NCBI RefSeq assembly: GCF_022829385.1
Contig: NZ_JAKSXX010000123.1
Location: 248,001 to 312,000, forward strand
DNA: 64,000 nucleotides
DNA from: Methylobacterium sp. J-070
Lineage (GTDB): Bacteria > Pseudomonadota > Alphaproteobacteria > Rhizobiales > Beijerinckiaceae
Direction of reading: 5' to 3'
Made by a program: the position numbers and the translations under genes. The notes under the pieces are model-generated. The model made no database searches, had not been told where the DNA came from, and saw nothing but the letters and a program-made list of their open reading frames with translations. Numbering within the stretch: the stretch's first letter is position 1; every line of letters starts with the position of its first letter. Shown here one piece after another: positions 1 through 8,979 of this stretch.

Positions 1-457
1 CGAGGTAGGGCCCTTCGCCGAGGCGCCGGTCCATGACGTGCAGCAGGCGGTCGGCCTCGTCGGTGAAGCGCTTGATGGCCAACGGGGCCTTCTCGTCGGA
101 ACGCACCGCGAAGAAGCCGAGCTGGCCCAGCATCGGGCCCAGACCGCCGATCTGCCAATGCAGCCACTCCATCGCCCGGTAGCGGTCGGGACCGGACGGC
201 GCGAGGAAGCGTCCGGTCTTCTCGGCGAGGTAGGTGAGGATCGCGCCGCTCTCGAACACGGATTGCGGGCCGCCTTCGGCCGCATCATCGACGATGGCGG
301 GGATCTTGTTGTTCGGCGAGACCTTCAGGAAGTCGGGCGCGAACTGCTCGTCCTTGCCGATGTTCACCGGCACCACCGTGTAGGGCAGGCCGCATTCCTC
401 CAGCATGATCGGGATCTTGCGACCGTTCGGGGTCGACCATGTGTACAGCGTGATCAT
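1..457 (-). CDS. Glutathione S-transferase, partial (C-terminus beyond window)
   Basis: Translation on the minus strand begins MITLYTWSTPNGRKIPIMLEE and runs off the left edge after about 152 residues, so the C-terminal helical domain is missing here. The N-terminal thioredoxin-like fold of the Nu-class/YfcG-YghU type is visible: the TPNGRK segment where glutathione binds (about residues 8-13), the cis-proline segment NNKIPAI (about 52-58) and the glutathione-contacting ESGAI motif (about 72-76). Family members conjugate glutathione or reduce disulfides in the cytoplasm; the substrate is unknown. The start is supported by GAGGAA eight bases upstream. It lies 41 bp behind the small gene at 499-708 on the same strand and may share its transcript. 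Confidence 0.88.
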   Translation of the reverse strand, partial: MITLYTWSTPNGRKIPIMLEECGLPYTVVPVNIGKDEQFAPDFLKVSPNNKIPAIVDDAAEGGPQSVFESGAILTYLAEKTGRFLAPSGPDRYRAMEWLHWQIGGLGPMLGQLGFFAVRSDEKAPLAIKRFTDEADRLLHVMDRRLGEGPYL

Positions 458-498
458 GGCGCGTTCCTCACCTGACTGCCCGGATCGGAGGACCGCCG

Positions 499-708
499 CT
501 ATCGCAGGGTCGGCGACTCGCCGGGCTTCAGGTGGGGGTCTCCGCCCTCGGGGCCACCGAGGGAGACGTGATCGTTCAGGCGTCCCAGGTGTTCGAAGAC
601 GTGCTCGAACGCGTTCGTGACGGCCTGCTCGAAGGCGCCATCGCCCTTCCCCTGCGCGGCCTTGAGGGCGCTGAGCAGCGCGCGGTGCTTCTCGAGATCG
701 CTCGACAT
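499..708 (-). CDS. Small conserved hypothetical protein
   Basis: A 69-residue protein starting MSSDLEKHRALLSALKAAQ. A start 14 codons further upstream is open, but GGGAGG sits directly before the ATG at 708, which decides the start. The first 45 residues are predicted helical with heptad-like hydrophobics (LLSALKAA, AFEHVFEHLGRL); the last 20 are Gly/Pro rich and probably disordered. There is no signal peptide or membrane segment. It precedes the glutathione S-transferase on the same strand. I do not recognise the family and assign no function. Confidence 0.6.
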   Translation of the reverse strand: MSSDLEKHRALLSALKAAQGKGDGAFEQAVTNAFEHVFEHLGRLNDHVSLGGPEGGDPHLKPGESPTLR

Positions 709-1004
709 GTCATCCTCCCGGCCGGCGTGAGCGCCGGCTCGGTAAGCCAATTTCCGTCGTCAGGCCCGGTTCCTCCGCAGACCGGCGACAGATCCATCCG
801 GGACGGCGCGCGGCCATCGGGATTGATGCGCGCGGGGTCTCGCACCTAACATCCGGGCCGCCACGATGCGGGCCCGGGCCCCGCGCCACCATCGGACCTC
901 CGCGTCGGGGCGCCGGGCGCGCCGGCCTCCGGGGCCGCCCTCGACGGCCGGGAACCGGGCGTTGCCGCCCCGAAGGGTCACCGGCCTGCCACGTCACCCG
1001 GGGA

Positions 1005-2501
1005 ATGCTGCCGATGCCGAACCCAGTCCAGTCCGCCTTCCGCGCCGCCGCCGAGGGCGGCGTCGCCCTGGTGGCGGCCTGCAACCGGCTGCGCCTGCCC
1101 GGAACGCAAAACCCCTTCGTGGTCGGCGTTCACGAGCCGATGCGCGAGGAGCTGACGCTGCACGACCTGCCCGTGACCGGGACGATCCCGCCCGGGCTCG
1201 ACGGCCTCTACCTCAAGATGGGAGCCAACCCCGTCCGCCCGGCGACGCGGGGCCACGACTGGTTCCTCGGCGACGGCATGGTGCACGGCCTCGCGATCGA
1301 GGGCGGGCGGGCGCTGTGGTACCGCAACCGCTGGATCGGGTCGCGCACGGCCGCGGCAGCGCTGGGCCGGCCCGCCGCGCCCGGACCGCGGCGGGGCGGC
1401 AACGACACCGTCAACACCAACGTCGTCGAGATCGGCGGCCGGATCTTCGCGGTGGTGGAGGCCGGCAGCTTCCCCGTCGAACTCTCGCGGACCCTCGAGG
1501 CGCAGCGCTACGACCCGTTCGACGGGACGCTTGCCGGGTCCTTCACCGGACACCCGCACCGCGATCCGCTGACCGGCGAGACCCACGCGATCGCCTACGA
1601 CGGCCGCGTCTGGGACAGCGTCCGCCACGTCGTCGTCGCGCCGACCGGGCGGGTCGTGCGGGAGGTGCCGGTCGCGGTCGCGCACGGCCCCTGCATCCAC
1701 GACTGCGCGATTACGGAACGCTTCGCGATCGTGCTGGACCTGCCCGTCACGTTCTCGTTCCGGGCGCTGCTCGCCGGCTACCGCTTCCCGTTCCGCTGGA
1801 ACCCCGGCCACCGGGCCCGCGTGGGCCTCCTCCCCCGGACGGGCGACGGCGCCGACATCGCATGGTGCGCCGTCGAGCCCTGCTTCGTGTTCCACGCCGC
1901 CAACGCCTACGACGACGCGGACGGGCGGGTGATCCTCGACGTCGTCGCCTACGAGACGGTGTTCGCCTCGGCCGGGGGCGGCCTCGACGCGCCGGGCCGG
2001 CTCGAACGCTGGACGATCGACCCTTCGGCGAAGCGGGTCGAGCGGCGGCTGATCGACCCTGCGGCCCAGGAATTCCCCCGCATCGACGAGCGGCTCTTCG
2101 GGCAGCGTCACCGCTACGTCTACACGGTCAGCGTCCCCGCCGACGGCAACACGCAGCTTTCCGGTGCGACGCAGCTCTACAAGCACGACCTGGAGACGGG
2201 CGCCCGCCGCGTGCACGAATTCGGCGGCCGTCGCGTCCCGGGGGAGTTCGTGTTCGTGCCGGCGCGCCCCGGGGCCGGCGAGGACGAAGGCTGGCTCGTC
2301 GGTCTCGTCATCGACACCGCGCGCGACACCACGGACTTCACCGTCCTCGACGCGCGCGCGTTCGAGGCGCCCCCCGTCGCCAGCGTCCACCTCGGGCACC
2401 GGATCCCGCCGGGCTTCCACGGCAACTGGTTCCCGACACGCGACCGGGCCGGGACGGCCACCCGCGGCACCCGCGAGGAGCGCGCCGGCGCGGGGTCGTG
2501 A
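1005..2501 (+). CDS. Carotenoid oxygenase (RPE65/CCD family)
   Basis: A 498-residue protein of the seven-bladed beta-propeller non-haem iron family that cleaves double bonds in carotenoids, apocarotenoids or stilbenes. The substrate-entry segment GLYLKMGANPVRP is followed by HDWFLGDGMVHG. Candidate iron-ligand histidines of the usual four-His set lie in the CIHDCA, FVFHAANAYDD and C-terminal GFHGNWFP segments. Length is typical. There is no export signal, so it is probably cytoplasmic or membrane-associated. The ATG at 1005 closely follows GGGGA; a second ATG at 1014 is an alternative. It is convergent with the methyltransferase downstream. Pigmented methylobacteria make carotenoids, but no carotenogenesis gene is nearby, so the substrate is unknown. 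Confidence 0.87.
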   Translation: MLPMPNPVQSAFRAAAEGGVALVAACNRLRLPGTQNPFVVGVHEPMREELTLHDLPVTGTIPPGLDGLYLKMGANPVRPATRGHDWFLGDGMVHGLAIEGGRALWYRNRWIGSRTAAAALGRPAAPGPRRGGNDTVNTNVVEIGGRIFAVVEAGSFPVELSRTLEAQRYDPFDGTLAGSFTGHPHRDPLTGETHAIAYDGRVWDSVRHVVVAPTGRVVREVPVAVAHGPCIHDCAITERFAIVLDLPVTFSFRALLAGYRFPFRWNPGHRARVGLLPRTGDGADIAWCAVEPCFVFHAANAYDDADGRVILDVVAYETVFASAGGGLDAPGRLERWTIDPSAKRVERRLIDPAAQEFPRIDERLFGQRHRYVYTVSVPADGNTQLSGATQLYKHDLETGARRVHEFGGRRVPGEFVFVPARPGAGEDEGWLVGLVIDTARDTTDFTVLDARAFEAPPVASVHLGHRIPPGFHGNWFPTRDRAGTATRGTREERAGAGS

Positions 2502-2534
2502 GGCACCCGCCGTCAGGACCGCCGGCGCCTCACG
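2497..2534. terminator. Inverted repeat between convergent genes, candidate bidirectional terminator
   Basis: The arms CGTGAGGC (2497-2504) and GCCTCACG (2527-2534) are perfect complements and span the stop codons of both convergent genes. The 22-nt loop contains a further GCCG/CGGC complement. There is no T-tract, so this is a structural inference. Confidence 0.35.
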
Positions 2535-3165
2535 CCGCGGCGGTCCAGCCGATCACCGCCGTCATGGGGTCGCCGGAGCCGCCCTCGGGCCTCAGCACGC
2601 GTACGTCGATGCGGGCGAAGCCGGCGCGCTGCAGATACAGCCTGACGAGTTGCGCGTGTCCCGCCCCGTCGAGGGCGTTCCAGACGGCAACCGCCTTGGT
2701 CGGGAAGCAGCGGTTCGAGAAGCTGATCACCGCCGGGGCGCCGGGGCGCAGCACGCGGGCGATCTCGGACAGGACGGCGACCGGCCGTTGCAGATACTGC
2801 ACCGAGACGCAGACCAGGGCGGCATCGGCGCAGGCCGTGTCGAGGGGCAGGTGCGGCTCGGCGTTGAGGTCCTGCACGAAATGCCGGGTGAGCCGGGGGT
2901 TGGCGGCGAGTTCCGCCGCATTCAGGCCGTGACCGATGACGTCGGCGTAGGCGATCTCGTCCGGCAGGTGGCTGACCCAACTCGACATCAGGTCGAGGAC
3001 GACACCCCCCGCAGGGACGACCGTCCGATACAGGCCGGTCACGGCCGCGATCGCTGCGGCATCGATATGGGTGACGAAGCGGGGCTGCGCGTAGAACTGG
3101 GGATCGGGCGCACGATCGTGCTTCGTGAACGCTTCCGGCGGCAGGCCCGACAGTTCTTGGGTCAT
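2530..3165 (-). CDS. Class I SAM-dependent methyltransferase
   Basis: A 211-residue protein of the Methyltransf_11 type. SAM-binding motif I is VVLDLMSSWVSHLP (about residues 54-67), in which the usual acidic-glycine loop (DxGxG) is replaced by DLMSSW. LNAEPHLPLDTACADAALV forms the motif II/III region, and VLSEIARVLRPGAPAVISFSNRCF is the typical post-motif III stretch. The SNRCF ending is common in proteins annotated as methyltransferases of unknown substrate. The first ATG giving a full domain is at 3165. It is convergent with the carotenoid oxygenase and separated by about 300 bp from the divergent transposase-like gene. No substrate can be inferred. Confidence 0.75.
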   Translation of the reverse strand: MTQELSGLPPEAFTKHDRAPDPQFYAQPRFVTHIDAAAIAAVTGLYRTVVPAGGVVLDLMSSWVSHLPDEIAYADVIGHGLNAAELAANPRLTRHFVQDLNAEPHLPLDTACADAALVCVSVQYLQRPVAVLSEIARVLRPGAPAVISFSNRCFPTKAVAVWNALDGAGHAQLVRLYLQRAGFARIDVRVLRPEGGSGDPMTAVIGWTAAA

Positions 3166-3471
3166 CGTCGCGCAGGCCTCCGGACCGAATGCGGCGCCGG
3201 CATCGACAGCCGGCGCATGAACCTTGGAGCCGGGACGAGGGTAGGGGGGATCGGGCGGACTCCCAGGGCCGGCGTCCAAGTTGCCGCATCCCCACGAGGG
3301 CGCGGACGACGGCCCGCGCCGGGCCGCGCGGCGCATCGGCTCCTTTCGCGGGACGCGCCCGCGCAGGGCACCCCGACGCCCGTGACGGGGCCCGGCGGGA
3401 AGCCGCCGGTCCGCTTCTTGCTCGCCCCCTGCAGAGGACTCAGTCGAGGCTATCGAACCGGGAGATCCTGC
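3166..3471. other. Intergenic region between methyltransferase and OrfA-like gene
   Basis: About 300 bp between divergently oriented genes. It must hold the promoters for both, but no clear -35/-10 pair, inverted repeat or small gene was recognised. Open frames in it are GC-driven shadows without a ribosome binding site. Confidence 0.4.
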
Positions 3472-3834
3472 ATGCGTCGATCCCTGCACACGGATGAGGA
3501 GATCGCGTTCCTGCTCACGGAAGCCGAACGCGGCATTCCGGTCGCCGAGATCTGCGCGAGCGCCCATGTCTCGCTCGGCACCTTCTATCGCTGGCGCCGG
3601 CGGCTCGGCGGCCTGGAGCCCGCGGGCGTCGTCCGCCTCAAGGACGTCGAGCGGGAGAATGCCGGCCTCCGGGCGGAGGTGCAGCGCCTCCGGGCCGCCC
3701 TGCTCGTGCAGCCGTTGCATCCGGAGCCGATGCGGACAGCCGCGACGGACCGCACGGCCCCGCACCAAGGGCCGCGCCATCGCGGGGCTCCGGCCTGTGT
3801 CGGCCGCTTCGCCTTCGGGCGAAGCGCCAACTGA
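3472..3834 (+). CDS. IS3/IS911-type transposase OrfA-like HTH protein, isolated
   Basis: A 120-residue protein. Residues 1-45 form a helix-turn-helix of the transposase OrfA type (HTDEEIAFLLTEAERGI, then VAEICASAHVSLGTFYRWRRR). A leucine-rich coiled coil follows (DVERENAGLRAEVQRLRAALL, about 63-83), the dimerisation zipper seen in IS3-family OrfA. The start is supported by GGGAGATCCTGC before the ATG. The last 35 residues are low-complexity and not family-like, and no OrfB or terminal inverted repeat was found nearby. It is therefore either an IS remnant or an orphan DNA-binding protein derived from one. Confidence 0.65.
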   Translation: MRRSLHTDEEIAFLLTEAERGIPVAEICASAHVSLGTFYRWRRRLGGLEPAGVVRLKDVERENAGLRAEVQRLRAALLVQPLHPEPMRTAATDRTAPHQGPRHRGAPACVGRFAFGRSAN

Positions 3835-3850
3835 ACGCCCGCCCGCCCCC

Positions 3851-4813
3851 TCAGGCCGCCCGGGACGGATCCGTGTGGAGGGCGGCCTTGGGCAGGAGCA
3901 TGTGCACGCCCTTGTTGCCGTCCACCGTCTGGGTGATCCGCAGGTTCCCGGCGAGGGAGCACAGCATGTAGGCCTGGTTGCGGGTGAGGCCGGTCCGGGC
4001 ACAGACGAGGCGGACCATCTCGCGCACCGCCTGCCGCATCGCCTCGTCCAGGCTCTCGTGCAGGCCGATGCTCATCAGGTCGTCGGGGGTCTCGGCGAAG
4101 GGCCACGCGCCCGGGAGATCCTTGCGCACGGTCAGCCGGAAGGTGCCGGTCAGTCCGGTCTCCAGGGCGGTGATGCAGACCTCGCCGTCGCCCTGCACGC
4201 CGTGGCCGTCGCCCGCGTAGAAGCCGCCGCCGGGGTTGAACACCGGCAGGTAGAGGGTCGTGCCGACCCGCATCTCCTTGTTGTCCATGTTGCCCCCGAA
4301 GGCCCGGGGCACCGGCGTGCCGACGCGCCCCCAGGCGGCGGGCGGGGCGGTGCCCAGGATGCCGAAGAACGGGTCGAGGGGCAGCTCCGTGCCCCAGGGC
4401 AGCCGGCAGACGCCGCGGGCGGTATCGATGTCGGCGTGGATCGTCTCGTAGTCGGTGAACTCGTCCGGCAGGGTGCCGAGCAGCGGCAGGATCGCCACGA
4501 AGCCCCAGTCCAGGCGGAACTTCAGGTCGAGGATGTCGACCTGCAGCATGTCGCCGGGCTCCGCGCCCTCCACGTGGACCGGGCCGGTGACGAAGTGCGG
4601 GCCGGGGCCGCGCTCCAGCGTGTCGAGGGCCTGCAGCAGGTCGGCGGGCACCCGGGCCGGATCGGGGTGGAGCGACTCGCGCCCGCCCGCCGGATGCGAG
4701 TGCAGGGTGACGGTGTCGCCGGACGCGACGGTGAGCACCGGCGGCAGGGCGGCGTCGAAATAGCCGAGCACCATCGTGTCGGGGGTGGCGGGGATCTCGT
4801 GATGCGTGGGCAC
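3851..4813 (-). CDS. fmdA: Formamidase/acetamidase (FmdA/AmdA family)
   Basis: A 320-residue cytoplasmic enzyme hydrolysing formamide or short aliphatic amides to the acid and ammonia. Family hallmarks are the N-terminal VTLHSHPAGGRES segment, ITGPVHVEGAEPGD-like FVTGPVHVEGAEPGDMLQV, RAFGGNMDNKEMRVG and the acidic GGGFYAGDGHGVQGDGEV segment, where the metal/active-site residues of the family lie. Length matches the shorter acetamidase/formamidase class. The start is GTG with AGGAG six bases upstream. It lies 20 bp after urtE and is the last gene of the urt-type operon. The arrangement matches amide-utilisation clusters such as fmd of methylotrophs, so the transporter probably feeds it. Formamide versus acetamide cannot be decided from sequence. 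Confidence 0.88.
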   Translation of the reverse strand: MPTHHEIPATPDTMVLGYFDAALPPVLTVASGDTVTLHSHPAGGRESLHPDPARVPADLLQALDTLERGPGPHFVTGPVHVEGAEPGDMLQVDILDLKFRLDWGFVAILPLLGTLPDEFTDYETIHADIDTARGVCRLPWGTELPLDPFFGILGTAPPAAWGRVGTPVPRAFGGNMDNKEMRVGTTLYLPVFNPGGGFYAGDGHGVQGDGEVCITALETGLTGTFRLTVRKDLPGAWPFAETPDDLMSIGLHESLDEAMRQAVREMVRLVCARTGLTRNQAYMLCSLAGNLRITQTVDGNKGVHMLLPKAALHTDPSRAA

Positions 4814-4833
4814 GGCGTCTCCTTGTCTGGCTG

Positions 4834-5537
<704 letters not shown>

Positions 5538-5541
<4 letters not shown>

Positions 5542-6248
5542 CGGCCGAGGAAGACCTCGATGACGCGGGCGTCGCCGCGGGCGCCGCGCATGCTGCCCTC
5601 GTAGAGGGTGCGGCCCTCGTGCAGCACCGTCACCCGGTCGGCGACGGCCTCGACGAAGCCCATGTCGTGCTCGATCACCAGGATCGCCCGGTCCGGCCGC
5701 CGCAGCGCGCGGATCAACGCGGCGGTGTGGGCCGTCTCGGCGTCGGACAGGCCGGCCACCGGCTCGTCGAGGAGGAGGAGCGCGGGCTCGGCGGCGAGCA
5801 CCATGCCGATCTCCAGCCACTGCTTCTCGCCGTGGGCGAGGCGTCCCGCCAGCACCGCGGCGCGCGGAGCGAGGCCGATCTCCGCCAGGACGGAGGCGAT
5901 GCGGGCCGGGCGCGCCCGCCCGCTCAGGGTCGGCCCGCAGCCGATCTCCAGGTTCTCCCGCACGGTCAGCGCCGGGAAGACGCTGGGCTTCTGGAACTTG
6001 CGCCGCACGCCGGCCCGGGCGATGGCGGCCTCGGAGCTCTTCGTCAGGTCGATCCCGTCGCCGAGCGTCACGCGGCCGGAGACCGGCTTGGTGATGCCGG
6101 AGATGACGTCGAGCAGCGTGGTCTTGCCGGCGCCGTTCGGCCCGATCACGGCCCGTACCTCGCCGGGATCGACCGCGAGGGAGACGGCATCGAGGGCGGT
6201 GAACCGCCCGAAGGCGACCGTCAGGGCGTCGACCACCAGCGCACTCAT
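5538..6248 (-). CDS. urtD: Urea/short-chain amide ABC transporter ATPase UrtD
   Basis: A 236-residue ABC ATPase. Walker A is GPNGAGKTT (36-44). The signature is LAHGEKQWLEIGMVL, the divergent form of LSGGQ typical of UrtD, and Walker B is ALLLLDEPVAGLS. The switch is VIEHDMGFVEAVADRVTVLHEG, with the histidine present. RKFQKPSVFPALTVRENLEI forms the Q-loop region. Four-base overlaps with urtC upstream and urtE downstream indicate one coupled transcript. Confidence 0.93.
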
Positions 6249-7345
6249 CGGGCCGCCCGCAGCCAGGTCGGGCGCAGGCGCAGGCCCGGGAGGTCGAGGA
6301 GCCCGTTCGGCAGGACCAGCACCACGAGCAGCACCAGTCCCGACAGGATGAAGGGCCACGCCTCCGGCATCGCGGCGCTGAGCCAGAACTTCAGGCCGTT
6401 GACGAGGATCGCGCCGATCACCGCCCCGCCGAGCCGCCCCAGCCCGCCGATCGCCACCCAGACGGCGATCTCGATGGACAGATCCGGCGCCAGCACCCGC
6501 GGGTTGATGATGCCGACCTGCGGCACGTAGAGGATGCCGGCGAGCGCCGCGATCATGGCCGAGAGGCACCAGATCCCGAGCTTCAGCCGGGTGGTGCTGT
6601 AGCCCAGCGTGCGCAGGCGGGTCTCGTCGTCGCGGCAGGCGAGCATCCGGCGGCCTAGCGCGCTGCCGACGAGGAGCCGGGCGCCCGCGAGCACCGCGGC
6701 CAGCGCCAGCAGGGTGGCGACCGCCAGCCCGGTGGCCACGCCGGGCGCGCCCATCGGCCAGCCGAACAGCAGCGGGAAGCCGGTCATGCCGTTGTTGCCG
6801 CCGAGCCCGGTATCGTTGCGGTACATCAGCAGCATCGCGACGTAGACGAGCGCCTGGCTGATGATCGAGAAGTAGACGCCGTTGACCCGGGAGCGGAACG
6901 AGGCGAGCCCGAACACGAAGGCGACGAGGCCGGCGAGCGCCAGCGCGAGCACGAAGGCGTAGGCGGCGTGGTCGAGGCCCGCCCAGTAGGCCGGCAGGCT
7001 CTTCCAGCCCATGAACTGCACGAAGTCCGGCAGCACGCCGGTCGCGGCGACGCCGTGGGCGAGCAGGTGCATGGCGCAGACGTAGCCGCCGATGGCGAAG
7101 AACAGCCCGTGTCCCAGGCTGAGGATGCCGAGATAGCCCCAGACCAGGTCGAGGGAGACGGCCAGGATCGCGAAGGCGGCGAGCTGGCCCACGGCATTGA
7201 CGAGGTAGGGGGCGGGGGGCGCCACCAGCAGCGCCGCGGCGGCGGCGAGGCAGAGGCCGACGAGCCCGGCGACCAGGGGATCGCGCAGGGCCCGCGTCGC
7301 CGGTCCGGTGGAACTCGGCAGGGCGGTCTGGAGGGCGCCGCTCAT
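6245..7345 (-). CDS. urtC: Urea/short-chain amide ABC transporter permease UrtC
   Basis: A 366-residue inner-membrane permease of the LivM/UrtC type with about ten hydrophobic segments. Diagnostic stretches are LDLVWGYLGILSLGHGLFFAIGGY, where the LivM family carries its conserved VGYAGQLSLGHAAF equivalent, and NGVYFSIISQALVYV. GNNGMTGFP is close to the UrtC GGNNGLTDF motif. The cytoplasmic loop AGRRMLACRDDETRLRTLGYST-like segment (LGRRMLACRDDETRLRTLGY) is the coupling-helix (EAA-like) region contacting UrtD/E. The start is shared with the end of urtB (ATGA overlap at 7342-7345). Confidence 0.92.
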   Translation of the reverse strand: MSGALQTALPSSTGPATRALRDPLVAGLVGLCLAAAAALLVAPPAPYLVNAVGQLAAFAILAVSLDLVWGYLGILSLGHGLFFAIGGYVCAMHLLAHGVAATGVLPDFVQFMGWKSLPAYWAGLDHAAYAFVLALALAGLVAFVFGLASFRSRVNGVYFSIISQALVYVAMLLMYRNDTGLGGNNGMTGFPLLFGWPMGAPGVATGLAVATLLALAAVLAGARLLVGSALGRRMLACRDDETRLRTLGYSTTRLKLGIWCLSAMIAALAGILYVPQVGIINPRVLAPDLSIEIAVWVAIGGLGRLGGAVIGAILVNGLKFWLSAAMPEAWPFILSGLVLLVVLVLPNGLLDLPGLRLRPTWLRAAR

Positions 7346-8979
7346 CGCCGCCGCCGGACCGCGAACAGCCCCTCGGGCCGGCGCTGCAGGAACAGGATGA
7401 TCCCGACGAGCACGATCACCTTGGCGGCGACCGCGCCGGAGATCGGCTCGATCAGCACGTTGGCGCCCCCGACCCCGAGGGCCGCCACCAGGGTCCCGAT
7501 GAGGCTGCCGACGCCGCCGAGCACCACGACCATGAAGCTGTCGACGATGAAGCCCGATCCCATCCCGGGATTGACGCTGTAGATCGGGCAGAGCGCAACC
7601 CCGGCGAGCCCTGCCAGCCCCGAGCCCAACCCGAAGGCGAGGCGGTCGACCCGGCGGGTCGGCAGGCCGAGGCAGGCGGCCATGTCGCGATTCTGGGTCA
7701 CCGCGCGGATGTCGAGGCCGAGGGGCGTGCGGCGCAGGATCAGCAGGGTCAGGACCAGCGTCGCCGCCGCGAAGCCGATGGCGAACAGGCGGTTCCAGGT
7801 GACGACGAAGTCGGCGTAGAGCGGCACGCCGCCGCTCACGTAGGCCGGCATCGCGAATTGCAGGTTCTGCGTGCCGACGGTGACGCGGATGAGGTTCACC
7901 AGGAACAGGCTCACCGCCCAGGTGGCAAGCAGGCTCATCAGTGGGCGCCGGTAGAGGTGGCGCAGGATCAGCGCCTCGACCACGATCCCCACCAGGGCGA
8001 CGGCGCCGAAGGCCACCGGGATCGCCGCCACGAGATAGAGGTCGAGCAGCGCGGGGGCGAATTGGCGGAAGACCTCCTGCACGCCGTAGGTGGCGTAGGC
8101 GCCGAGCATTATGAACTCGCCCTGGGCGAGGTTGATGACGCCCATCAACCCGAAGATGATCGCCAGCCCGGCCGCCGCCATGAACAGGATGCTGGCGAAG
8201 CTCAGCCCGTTGTAGACGACCGCGAGGCCGTCCCCGATCGCCACCGCGCGGGAGACCTTCGCGAGCCCCGCATCGACGGCCGCCCGGAAGGCCGGGTCCG
8301 CCGCGTAGGCCGGATCGCCCTTCAGGGTCGCGAGCCGCGCCCGGGCGGTCCCGGACGGGCTCGCCGCCACGGCGCCGATCGCCCCGAGGCGCCGGGCCGG
8401 ATCGGGCGACGACAGGGCGGCCGCCTGGGCAAGGCCGGCGATCGTCCCCCGCAGCGCGGCATCGGTCTCCGCGTCCCGCGCCCGGTCGAGCACCGCCTCC
8501 GGCACGGCGGCGATGCGCCGCTCCAGCACCGCGAGACCGGCGGCGCGGGCGGCCGGGTCCGGGCCGGTCAGCAGGGCGACGACGCCGCGCGCGGTCTCGA
8601 TCGCGGCGCGCTGGCGCAGGCCGAGGACGGGGGCGCGCGCCTCCGCGGCCGGCCGGACCGCGTCGGTGACGGCGTCGCGGCCCTCGGGGGCGCCCGGGCG
8701 GTCGAGCAGGACCGCGCCCTCCGCCGTGCAGGACAGGCGGCGCTCGGCCAGCGCGCCGAGGAGCCGCCCGGCGCGGGCGAGATCGTCGGCCGGCAGCGCG
8801 CCGCCGGCCTGGACGAGGCCCTCGGCGCCGCGCACCTGGGCGGCGGCGTCGCCGCAGAGGGCTGCCGCGAAGGCCGCCCGGTCGAGCGGCGCGGCCCTCG
8901 CGGGGATCGCGAGACATGCGAGCGCGAGGCAGCCGAGCGCCAGGACGGCGCGGCGCGGACGCCGCCTCCGATCAGCCAT
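7342..8979 (-). CDS. urtB: Urea/short-chain amide ABC transporter permease UrtB with periplasmic N-terminal domain
   Basis: A 545-residue protein. A signal sequence (RRRRPRRAVLALGCLALACLAIPARA) is followed by about 220 Ala/Arg-rich residues, the extra periplasmic helical domain typical of proteobacterial UrtB. A LivH-type permease follows, with GLMGVINLAQGEFIMLGAYATY as the conserved NMAHGE-like motif and TQNRDMAACLGLPTRRVDRLAFGLGSGLAG as the cytoplasmic coupling loop. I placed the start at 8979 (MADRRRRP), which overlaps the urtA stop by eight bases; the frame stays open ten codons further upstream inside urtA. Confidence 0.9.
   Translation of the reverse strand: MADRRRRPRRAVLALGCLALACLAIPARAAPLDRAAFAAALCGDAAAQVRGAEGLVQAGGALPADDLARAGRLLGALAERRLSCTAEGAVLLDRPGAPEGRDAVTDAVRPAAEARAPVLGLRQRAAIETARGVVALLTGPDPAARAAGLAVLERRIAAVPEAVLDRARDAETDAALRGTIAGLAQAAALSSPDPARRLGAIGAVAASPSGTARARLATLKGDPAYAADPAFRAAVDAGLAKVSRAVAIGDGLAVVYNGLSFASILFMAAAGLAIIFGLMGVINLAQGEFIMLGAYATYGVQEVFRQFAPALLDLYLVAAIPVAFGAVALVGIVVEALILRHLYRRPLMSLLATWAVSLFLVNLIRVTVGTQNLQFAMPAYVSGGVPLYADFVVTWNRLFAIGFAAATLVLTLLILRRTPLGLDIRAVTQNRDMAACLGLPTRRVDRLAFGLGSGLAGLAGVALCPIYSVNPGMGSGFIVDSFMVVVLGGVGSLIGTLVAALGVGGANVLIEPISGAVAAKVIVLVGIILFLQRRPEGLFAVRRRR

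Noticed and set aside
866..2932. Long plus-strand frame overlapping the carotenoid oxygenase
   Set aside because: Arg/Pro/Gly-rich translation typical of a GC-driven shadow; the overlapping frame from 1005 carries the real domain.
6245..8917. 890-codon minus-strand frame
   Set aside because: Only its C-terminal part from 7345 is a protein (UrtC); the rest is a shadow of urtB in another frame.
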